Below, one piece after another: positions 25,102 through 31,497 of a DNA stretch of 33,273 nt. Position numbers and translations under genes: made by a program. How positions within the stretch are numbered: position 1 is the stretch's first letter; each line of letters opens with the position of its first letter. This DNA is from Bacteroidota bacterium (GTDB lineage Bacteria > Bacteroidota > Bacteroidia > Bacteroidales > Prolixibacteraceae): contig JAEYNZ010000028.1 in NCBI GenBank assembly GCA_023412195.1, positions 1-33,273 on the forward strand, in the 5' to 3' direction. Under the pieces are notes generated by a model. The model was not told where the DNA came from, ran no database searches, and saw nothing but the letters and a program-made list of their open reading frames with translations.

Positions 25102-25466
25102 GTCCTGTTGAAAGAGAATTCATTTTTTATCTGGAAGATATGCTTTAGTCAATGAATAGAATTGAAGAATACCTTGGTGAGCTTGATTATAAAAGTTTTA
25201 AATTGAATTATCTGGTAGTAGATGCAATCATCAGAAATCTCGAAATCATTGGAGAAGCTTCAAAAAATATCCCGCAAAGTATAAAGGAAAAATATCCCGC
25301 AATTCCGTGGAGAAAAATGTATGGACTAAGAAATTTAATTGCACATAAATATTTTGGAATCGATTATGAAATGATTTGGGAGATAACAAAAAATAATTTA
25401 CCACAGAACAAAACTGATTTAGGCATAATTCTGGAAAAAGAAAAAGCTCAGGATCGTAATTCTTAA
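25098..25466 (+). pseudogene. hepT: Full-length HepT frame interrupted by an amber codon
   Basis: The natural start of the HEPN gene is the ATG at 25098, overlapping the mntA stop. The frame reads MSPVEREFIFYLEDML, then TAG (25146-25148), then SMNRIEEYLGELDY and onward without another stop to 25466. The family normally begins with just such a sequence and has Glu or Gln at the position of the stop, so a single change CAG to TAG explains it. The intended product is 122 residues. Confidence 0.8.
25152..25466 (+). CDS. hepT: HEPN (DUF86/HepT-like) protein, downstream frame after the amber codon
   Basis: From the ATG at 25152, 6 nt after the amber codon, an intact frame of 104 residues remains. 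It keeps the catalytic RX4HXY motif (R60, H65, Y67 in GLRNLIAHKYFG) and the family core NLEIIGEASKNIP. It lacks the first 16-18 residues, which form part of the first helix in HepT. If restart happens, a shortened RNase-type toxin could be made; otherwise MntA is left without a partner. The neighbouring mntA looks intact. Confidence 0.75.
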   Translation: MNRIEEYLGELDYKSFKLNYLVVDAIIRNLEIIGEASKNIPQSIKEKYPAIPWRKMYGLRNLIAHKYFGIDYEMIWEITKNNLPQNKTDLGIILEKEKAQDRNS

Positions 25467-25542
25467 AATTTCATGAACAGTAAAATCCTGTATTCTCCAG
25501 TTTTCCTTAAATGCAGAATTCCTTCCTATTTCAATATTAAAA

Positions 25543-25564
25543 ACAAAGAGCTACCACTCTTTGA
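25543..25564 (+). other. Hairpin in the gap before the GH2 gene
   Basis: CAAAGAG (25544-25550) pairs with CTCTTTG (25557-25563), 6-nt loop, 77 nt after the HEPN stop. No T-run follows, so termination is doubtful. Further on, TATTTTTT at 25672-25679 is one base from the -7 consensus and may start the GH2 mRNA. Confidence 0.35.
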
Positions 25565-25705
25565 TTATTCCTATGCAATTCGATAAAGGCATCCAAAAGC
25601 CAGGGAATGCCCCATAATTAATTTCCAGGCAGAAAACCTCTAAAAACCTATCATCTTATTCAGAAAAAACCTATTTTTTCATCCTGAATAAATAAATCAA
25701 CTCAA

Positions 25706-28516
25706 ATGAAGCGGATCCTGCCTTTGGCCTTTATCTTTTTGCTCCTTTGCACAGTCACCTCCTTTTCACAAAAAACAGAAATTGTTTTCCTCTCAGGAAC
25801 TGATGCCGACAATACGGTGGAATGGGAATTCTTTTGCACCGATGGCCGGAAAAGCGGTGAATGGACAACAATACCTGTCCCGTCGAACTGGGAGTTGCAG
25901 GGATTCGGTACCTACAACTACGGCCACGACTGGAACAACAAAAACAGGACTCTTGGTAAGGAACACGGCCTGTATAAACATACTTTCAATGTACCCTCCA
26001 GCTGGAAAGGGAAAACCATCAACATCGTTTTCGATGGGGCAATGACCGATACCAAAGTGAAGATCAACGGGAAACCTGCCGGTGAAATGCACCAGGGTGG
26101 TTTCTACAGGTTTAAATACGACATCAGCAACCTGGTAAGGTATGGCAGAGACAATTTACTTGAAGTGGATGTAGCCAAACATTCGGCCAATGAATCGGTC
26201 AACAAAGCCGAACGGCAGGCCGACTTCTGGATATTCGGCGGTATATACCGCCCCGTATTCCTTGAGGTGCTTCCCCGCACCCATATCAGCCGGGCTGCCA
26301 TCGATGCAAAAGCCGATGGTACATTTAATGCCCTCATCGTTATGAATGAATCCAGGGCCGGCCATACAGTGTCGGTTGAACTTTCCGACATGCAGGGAAA
26401 CCGGCTGGATGGGCAGATAAAAGAAGAGGTCGCAAGAGGCACGACAGAAAAGCTGATATCAGGAAAGTTCAGTGACATCATTCCATGGAACCCTGAACAG
26501 CCAACCCTCTACCAGGTGAAAATCAGTCTTTACAGGGACAGTGAACTACTGCACGAAATTACTGAACGCATAGGATTCCGCACTGTGGAACTGCGCAGGC
26601 ATGATGGTTTTTATGTCAACGGTGAAAAAGTAGTGTTCAAGGGTGTCAACCGCCATTCGTTCTGGCCCGAAACAGGCCGCTGCCTGAGCGAGGCAAACCA
26701 CCTGACAGATATACGGCTGATGAAGGAAATGAACATGAATGCCGTACGCATGTCGCATTATGTGCCCGACAAACGGTTCATCGAGCTGTGCGATTCACTG
26801 GGGCTGTTCGTATTTGATGAGGTAACCGGCTGGCAGGATGCCTACGACACCATCATAGGCCCCAAACTGGTAAAGGAAACTGTGCTGCGCGATGAAAAAC
26901 ACCCAGGCGTAATCGCCTGGAACCATGGAAATGAAGGCGGGTGGAATTTTGACAATGAACCGGGCTTCCACCAGTATGATATCCAGAAAAGGCCTGTTTT
27001 ATATCCCTGGCTGTTACGCAATGGCATGGATACACATCATTATCCTGAACACAATTATGCCATTGCCCGATTCAACAATGGCAACGACCCTTTTATGGCC
27101 ACCGAACTGCTTCACGGGCTTTACGACGGTGGCCATGGCGCCGGACTGGAGGATTTCTGGCGCAGCTATGAAACCTCACCCCTGCATGCAGGAGGGTTTC
27201 TGTGGGTGCTTGCCGATGAAGCCATCCTGCGCACCGATATGGAAGGTACTGTTTACGACGGCGACGGCAACCATGCCCCCGACGGCATCCTGGGGCCTCA
27301 CCGGCAAAAGGAAGGAAGCTTTTACACCATTAAGGACATCTGGTCGCCGGTACAGGTAAAACCCGTTACAATCAACCACCAGTGGAATGGCAAACTGTTT
27401 CTTGAAAACAAATACACCTACACCAACCTCACCGACTGCTCCTTCATGTGGCAGGCTGTGAAAACAGGCTTTGGCAGTCAGGAAAATGAAATTATGGAAA
27501 GCGGTATTATTCCGGGGCCTGAAGCACAACCGGGCGAAACCGTATTGCTGAATATTGAATACGGCGATGCCTTCCGGGAGGCAGACCTGTTCCTGCTCAC
27601 TGCCACCGATGCGTATGGAGCTGAAATCAATACCTGGAGCTGGCAGGTCATTCAACCAGAGGAAAAGGCAGCCGCCATTCTAAAAACGATAACCTCTGAT
27701 GTAACTTCTGCAATTACAGTAAATGAAAATGACAAGGGAATCGGGGTTACTGCAGGAGGTGTTGAAGTTGTATTTTCAAAAGCTGATGGTACTTTGATTT
27801 CTGTTAAAAACGAGGCCGGAAATTTGTCGTTCACAGGAGGGCCGGTACCTGCAGGTGTTGAACCTGAAATTACACGCACTGACTGGGGTAAAAACGACGA
27901 CGGAAGCTTCAGGTTCGATATTTATTCAAACAGCTATCCTGAAAAAACGACATGGACAATGACCCCGGACGGCCTGCTGCACCTGGAGGCGAGTCCGCTG
28001 AAAAACAGGATGAACAATGTTGATTTTATCGGCATCTCCTTTAATTATCCCGAAGAAAAATGCACCGGCATACGGTGGATGGGACAAGGACCATACAGGG
28101 TATGGAAAAACCGCCGTAAAGGCCATATTATGGGAGTCTGGGAAAAGGAATATAACAACACGGTTACAGGCGAAACATTCACTAATCTCGTTTACCCCGA
28201 ATTCAAGGGCTACCACGGGAACCTGTATTGGGCAACGCTTCAAACCACCGAAACGCCCATCACAATCCTTTCCGAAACACCCAACCTGTTCATTCAGTTA
28301 TTCAAACCTGAGAAACCAAAACATGTAGCTGGTGGCACCCATCCCCCATTTCCGGAAGGTGATATTTCATTTCTTTATGAAATACCTGCCATCGGTACAA
28401 AATTCAAGCAGGCCGAAAAACTTGGCCCTGCCAGTCAGAAAGGTATTTATGGAGGACATAACGGCGATGAATTGTATCCGGTAAAACTTTGGTTCGATTT
28501 CAGGGGCGGTAAATAA
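25706..28516 (+). CDS. Glycoside hydrolase family 2 (beta-galactosidase-like), secreted
   Basis: A 936-residue GH2 enzyme. Residues 1-21 are a signal peptide ending SFSQ. The jelly-roll sugar-binding domain spans about 40-190 (IPVPSNWELQGFGTYNY; GLYKHTFNVP), an immunoglobulin-like domain about 190-300, and the TIM barrel from about 300 (FYVNGEKVVFKGVNRHSFWP). The acid/base is E410 in AWNHGNEGGW and the likely nucleophile is E467 in MATELLHGLYDGG. The C-terminal third (about 580-930) holds further sandwich domains with a final galactose-mutarotase-like part (WMGQGPYRVWKNRRKG). The product is exported to the periplasm or surface and would cleave beta-galactoside or related backbone bonds; specificity is open. 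It stands after the toxin-antitoxin block, in line with the sulfatase run. Confidence 0.93.
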   Translation: MKRILPLAFIFLLLCTVTSFSQKTEIVFLSGTDADNTVEWEFFCTDGRKSGEWTTIPVPSNWELQGFGTYNYGHDWNNKNRTLGKEHGLYKHTFNVPSSWKGKTINIVFDGAMTDTKVKINGKPAGEMHQGGFYRFKYDISNLVRYGRDNLLEVDVAKHSANESVNKAERQADFWIFGGIYRPVFLEVLPRTHISRAAIDAKADGTFNALIVMNESRAGHTVSVELSDMQGNRLDGQIKEEVARGTTEKLISGKFSDIIPWNPEQPTLYQVKISLYRDSELLHEITERIGFRTVELRRHDGFYVNGEKVVFKGVNRHSFWPETGRCLSEANHLTDIRLMKEMNMNAVRMSHYVPDKRFIELCDSLGLFVFDEVTGWQDAYDTIIGPKLVKETVLRDEKHPGVIAWNHGNEGGWNFDNEPGFHQYDIQKRPVLYPWLLRNGMDTHHYPEHNYAIARFNNGNDPFMATELLHGLYDGGHGAGLEDFWRSYETSPLHAGGFLWVLADEAILRTDMEGTVYDGDGNHAPDGILGPHRQKEGSFYTIKDIWSPVQVKPVTINHQWNGKLFLENKYTYTNLTDCSFMWQAVKTGFGSQENEIMESGIIPGPEAQPGETVLLNIEYGDAFREADLFLLTATDAYGAEINTWSWQVIQPEEKAAAILKTITSDVTSAITVNENDKGIGVTAGGVEVVFSKADGTLISVKNEAGNLSFTGGPVPAGVEPEITRTDWGKNDDGSFRFDIYSNSYPEKTTWTMTPDGLLHLEASPLKNRMNNVDFIGISFNYPEEKCTGIRWMGQGPYRVWKNRRKGHIMGVWEKEYNNTVTGETFTNLVYPEFKGYHGNLYWATLQTTETPITILSETPNLFIQLFKPEKPKHVAGGTHPPFPEGDISFLYEIPAIGTKFKQAEKLGPASQKGIYGGHNGDELYPVKLWFDFRGGK

Positions 28517-28718
28517 TATGAACCAGCCACTGCAAATAGACCTTAACAGGTGAAACGCTCAAACGGGAAAACCCTGCTGTTGATAACAGGTGAATATCTT
28601 TCATGATAAAATCAAGCCTTGTGAATGAACATTTTAGTTTATTTCAGGTTGAAGAGGTAAATTTTACCGGAATCATGGTTAAAACACCAGAAATGTTTCA
28701 TTATTAATCCAAATAACT

Positions 28719-29027
28719 ATGAGTTTAAAAAAACAGTATCTGAAAAATAATAAAGTTTGCAAAGTCACCTTCAGTGTCAAAAAAGACACTGAAAATGTAT
28801 CGGTTATAAGAATTCCTGGCGAGTTTAACGACTGGGACGTCCAGTGCGAGCCCATGAAGAAACTGAAATCGGGCGTATTTACCCAAACAATAAGCTTACC
28901 GGCCGGAAAATCATACCAGTATAAGCTTCTTGTAAACGATTCGGAATGGCGCAATGACCCGGAAGCCGACAGCCAGGTACCCAATAATACAGGCCCTGAT
29001 CAAACCAACTCTGTTGTAGAAGTTTGA
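28719..29027 (+). CDS. Stand-alone CBM48-like (isoamylase N-terminal-like) protein
   Basis: A 102-residue cytosolic protein, a single early-set immunoglobulin-like domain. The signature IPGEFNDWD at about 32-40 and the motif KSYQYKLLVNDSEWRNDPEA are typical of the glycogen-binding-like domain found in AMPK beta subunits and in branching enzymes. No catalytic domain is attached. Such single-domain proteins are common in Bacteroidota and may bind alpha-glucan or a protein partner. A GGTAAATTTTACC palindrome (28656-28668) lies 50 nt before the ATG. A terminator follows at 29118. Confidence 0.85.
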   Translation: MSLKKQYLKNNKVCKVTFSVKKDTENVSVIRIPGEFNDWDVQCEPMKKLKSGVFTQTISLPAGKSYQYKLLVNDSEWRNDPEADSQVPNNTGPDQTNSVVEV

Positions 29028-29117
29028 CATCCTGCATAATATAAATATACATTCTGCTTTTTCATTTGGCCGTAAAAAGCCACTTATGTTTTTATAAGTT
29101 ATTAATTATTGTTTTAA

Positions 29118-29158
29118 CCGGAGCAACAGGGCAAAGCTTTGCATGCTCCGGTGTTTTT
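29118..29158 (+). terminator. Rho-independent terminator after the CBM48-like gene
   Basis: CCGGAGCA (29118-29125) pairs with TGCTCCGG (29144-29151); the loop holds an inner palindrome GCAAAGCTTTGC. A TGTTTTT run follows. Confidence 0.65.
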
Positions 29159-29481
29159 CGTTGCAGTTTCAGTTTGTCAGCCAGAATGCGCGAGGTATTG
29201 AAGAGAAAATCGTGAAATACGAATTCTGCATGTGGTTGCTGAAATTTTATCAAATGGAATTGAGCTATCTCATTTTGCAGCCTGAGGTAATAAACCAAAT
29301 ATAAAACTGCCGAAATACACTATAAGCATGAAATATAACTTACTGATGCTATTATAGCTGCTACTGCATTGGTAAATAATCCTGAAATCTTATACAAAAT
29401 ATAAAAGATTTTAAAAAAGTTGAAGATCTTGAAATAATGAACCTCTTTGACTTTATTAAGTAATAATGCTGAAAACTTCAG

Positions 29482-29660
29482 CCCTGTTCCCTACCCTGCT
29501 CCCCCTGATCAACTTCATACCATCTATATACCAAGTCCAGATTAAATTCAATTATTTTCGAATTTAACCTATGGTTGACCTATAATTGACCCCTCGTTGA
29601 GAAGAACATAACGGGTTTCAGGAAATGAATGATCAGGGGGAATTGAAGAAGAGGGAAAAT
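29482..29660. repeat. Inverted repeats flanking about 118 nt
   Basis: CCCCCTGATCA (29501-29511) and TGATCAGGGGG (29630-29640) are perfect 11-bp inverted repeats. Outside them, CCCTGTTCCCTACCCTGCT (29482-29500) and GAAGAAGAGGGAAAAT (29645-29660) continue the symmetry imperfectly. Inside are TTGACC repeats (GGTTGACCTATAATTGACC). It has no open frame and may be a small transposable relic or an RNA structure. Confidence 0.4.
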
Positions 29661-29711
29661 CTTAGAAATTGAAATCAGGTTGCGGTAAAAATAGATCATT
29701 AGGTTCAATGC

Positions 29712-29743
29712 ATAAATAAAGCCTGCCGGAAATTCCGGCAGGC
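29712..29743 (-). terminator. Rho-independent terminator of the His-rich lipoprotein gene
   Basis: GCCTGCCGG (29721-29729) pairs perfectly with CCGGCAGGC (29735-29743). On the minus strand it is followed by TTTATTTATG. It lies 32 nt past the lipoprotein stop codon. Confidence 0.8.
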
Positions 29744-29775
29744 CTGCTGTTTTTCCAGGTTCTGTTCTGGTACGC

Positions 29776-30591
29776 CTAACTTCCGCTGCGCCAGGTCAGG
29801 CCTGTGAGGGCAATGGTATAAGTTCCGGGCTTATCAGAATACTTTACCCGGTATGCAGTGGCATACCAGCCGTCGCGCTGCCATTCTGATGGCTGGCGCA
29901 CAGGCACTGTGATATTGGGTTTGGAAAGAAGGAAATCAAGTGTAATCATGGGTTCCCAGAAAATAAATTCTCCCTCATGTGACCCAAGAATGTATACATG
30001 TTCAAAAATTTTTCCTGAAGCCGGATCAAGTTCAGGGGCCAGAAGGTCAATCCAGTGAGACCCCATTTGAGGTACAACCGGGTCAGCGAGCAGATATGCC
30101 GGAGGAGCATACTTCGGATCAACCGGAACACTGAAAGGCGAAAATCCGATGGCTTCACGTTCAGCCGAAGTGGTTATGTAGAAATGTACATCGAAATGGG
30201 GTAAGTCATAAACTCCTGGCGGCTCATGGCCCATTGGACCCCATCCAAGGTAAACATGATCGTAAAAATGTTTCCCTTTGTTTTTGTGAAAAGGTAAAAC
30301 AAAGTTTGCCATTTCATGCGGAAGATTTTCGAGTGCTTTTTCTGTAAGGTCGAGGCCGACCTCAACTGGGTTGCCATTTGCATCTTCCTTAACCCATGCC
30401 CGGGCTACCCCTTTACCTATTGAAGTGGCAGGACCGTAGAAGGTGCGCGTTCCATCAGCATTTTTCAGTTCAACATCGGCCAGTATATCTGTTGAAGCTT
30501 CCTGAAGAAAAGATTCTTTTTCGCACGACTGCAGAAATGCAAGTCCGGCGGTTACGGCAAAAATCAGAAATAATTTGGATAAGTGTTTCAT
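29776..30591 (-). CDS. Lipoprotein of unknown function with a His-rich core (DUF5602/TTHB210-like)
   Basis: A 271-residue lipoprotein; lipobox LQSC with C23, followed by EKES. The core is marked by NFVLPFHKNKGKHFYDHVYL, GHEPPGVYDLPHFDVHFY and MGSHWIDLLAPEL, which together supply many His residues that could bind a metal. Later come EGEFIFWEPMITLDFLL and a Trp-rich tail. I recall this HEPPGVYDLPHFD signature from proteins annotated as DUF5602 / TTHB210-like, for which no function is established; the name is by memory. The gene is single, with its own terminator and a structured upstream region, and is divergent from an SDR gene. Confidence 0.8.
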   Translation of the reverse strand: MKHLSKLFLIFAVTAGLAFLQSCEKESFLQEASTDILADVELKNADGTRTFYGPATSIGKGVARAWVKEDANGNPVEVGLDLTEKALENLPHEMANFVLPFHKNKGKHFYDHVYLGWGPMGHEPPGVYDLPHFDVHFYITTSAEREAIGFSPFSVPVDPKYAPPAYLLADPVVPQMGSHWIDLLAPELDPASGKIFEHVYILGSHEGEFIFWEPMITLDFLLSKPNITVPVRQPSEWQRDGWYATAYRVKYSDKPGTYTIALTGLTWRSGS

Positions 30592-30605
30592 AGCAAGTAA
30601 TTTTA

Positions 30606-30697
30606 AAGTGAAGTATTATGTTTGTGTACCCGGTAAATATTCATATAAGTATTTTAAGATACTTATATCTTAATTTGAGTAGCAAATTACTTCACTT
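30606..30697 (-). promoter_or_regulatory. Nested inverted repeats upstream of the lipoprotein gene
   Basis: Outer arms AAGTGAAGTA (30606-30615) and TACTTCACTT (30688-30697) are perfect over 10 bp. Inside, ATATAAGTAT (30643-30652) and ATACTTATAT (30659-30668) form a second perfect 10-bp repeat around a 6-nt loop. The block begins 15 nt upstream of the lipoprotein ATG, so it may be an operator or leader RNA. Confidence 0.45.
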
Positions 30698-30779
30698 ACC
30701 ATTAAAAAAAAATGGAAGAATGGCTGTTTTACATGGAAAAATGGAAGTATTTGTGGTAGTACATTCAACATTATAATCC

Positions 30780-30791
30780 AAACACGTGTTT
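30780..30791. promoter_or_regulatory. 12-bp palindrome in the divergent promoter region
   Basis: AAACACGTGTTT is a perfect palindrome between the divergent lipoprotein and SDR genes; its core CACGTG is typical of dimeric regulator sites. Confidence 0.4.
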
Positions 30792-30824
30792 CCATATATT
30801 ATTCAAATACTGTTTTTTAACTGC

Positions 30825-30846
30825 AGGAGACCGGATCTCCTTTTTT
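30825..30846 (+). promoter_or_regulatory. Terminator-like hairpin just before the SDR start
   Basis: AGGAGA (30825-30830) pairs with TCTCCT (30836-30841) across a 5-nt loop and is followed by more T residues, 22 nt ahead of the ATG. It resembles a short intrinsic terminator and could attenuate the gene; the stem is weak. Confidence 0.35.
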
Positions 30847-30867
30847 ATTCACGTCAAAATACTTAAA

Positions 30868-31497
30868 ATGCACATGAAGAAAGCAATTGTAATCGGAGCA
30901 ACAGGCACCATCGGCCGTGAAGTTGTTAAAGCGTTTTCCGTGGCGGGTTATGAAGTAATAGAATCGTCCAGGAACGGCGGAGTGAAAGCAAACCTTGAAA
31001 AGCCAGAAACGGTGGAAGAGTTGTTAAAGGAGACAGGTAAAGTGGATGTGATTGTGAGTGCTGCAGGGTATGCAGCCATGGGCAGAATTGAAGAATTATC
31101 GGCTGACGACTTTAAACACTCGCTGAACAGCAAACTGATGGGACAGGTTTATTTGGTTCAGAAAGGATTGCCATACCTGAATGCCGGAGGTTCGATCGTG
31201 ATCACAGGAGGGATATTTGCTTATAACCCTTTTCCGGGAACATCGGCCATAGCCATGGTAAACCTGGCGCTTGAAGGTTTTACCCGGGCACTGGCACTTG
31301 AACTTACAGGGAAAAAGAAAGTACTTGTCATCCATCCGCCTTTGGTTGCTGAATCAGCATCATTGATGGGCATGGATCCTACACCTTATCCATCTGCCAG
31401 CCTTGCAGGACAGGCATATCTGGAGGCTGTGGAAAAGGGAAAGCCCGGTGAGGCTTTTTTTATGTCCGATTTTAATCCGCAGCAGATGGAAGGTTAA
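30868..31497 (+). CDS. Short-chain dehydrogenase/reductase-like protein without the catalytic Tyr-Lys
   Basis: A 209-residue Rossmann protein. The dinucleotide site is GATGTIG (10-16) and VSAAGYAAMG (about 63-72) stands for the NNAG region. N87 (HSLNSKLMG) matches the structural Asn. At the place of the YxxxK pair the chain reads GTSAIAMVN, with T125 and A129 in place of Tyr and Lys, so it lacks normal SDR catalytic residues. Some annotated SDR relatives share this loss; they may bind NAD(P)H without reducing a carbonyl, or use other residues. The start may be ATG 30868 or 30874. Its stop overlaps that of the convergent MG2/plug gene by 2 nt. Confidence 0.85.
   Translation: MHMKKAIVIGATGTIGREVVKAFSVAGYEVIESSRNGGVKANLEKPETVEELLKETGKVDVIVSAAGYAAMGRIEELSADDFKHSLNSKLMGQVYLVQKGLPYLNAGGSIVITGGIFAYNPFPGTSAIAMVNLALEGFTRALALELTGKKKVLVIHPPLVAESASLMGMDPTPYPSASLAGQAYLEAVEKGKPGEAFFMSDFNPQQMEG

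Larger units (their letters stand above)
29028..29711. other. Intergenic region with terminator and an inverted-repeat element
   Basis: No convincing gene. A 68-codon minus-strand frame at 29092-29298 overlaps the terminator and has no recognisable family. From 29482 to about 29660 an inverted-repeat element is seen (listed separately); the rest is AT-rich with no clear signal. Confidence 0.45.

Noticed and set aside
25146..25148. UAG as a sense or recoded codon in the HEPN gene
   Set aside because: The GNAT gene upstream ends naturally in TAG and no other internal TAG was seen in intact genes, so a nonsense mutation is simpler.
29092..29298. 68-codon minus-strand open frame
   Set aside because: It overlaps the terminator of the CBM48-like gene and resembles no family; coding is not supported.
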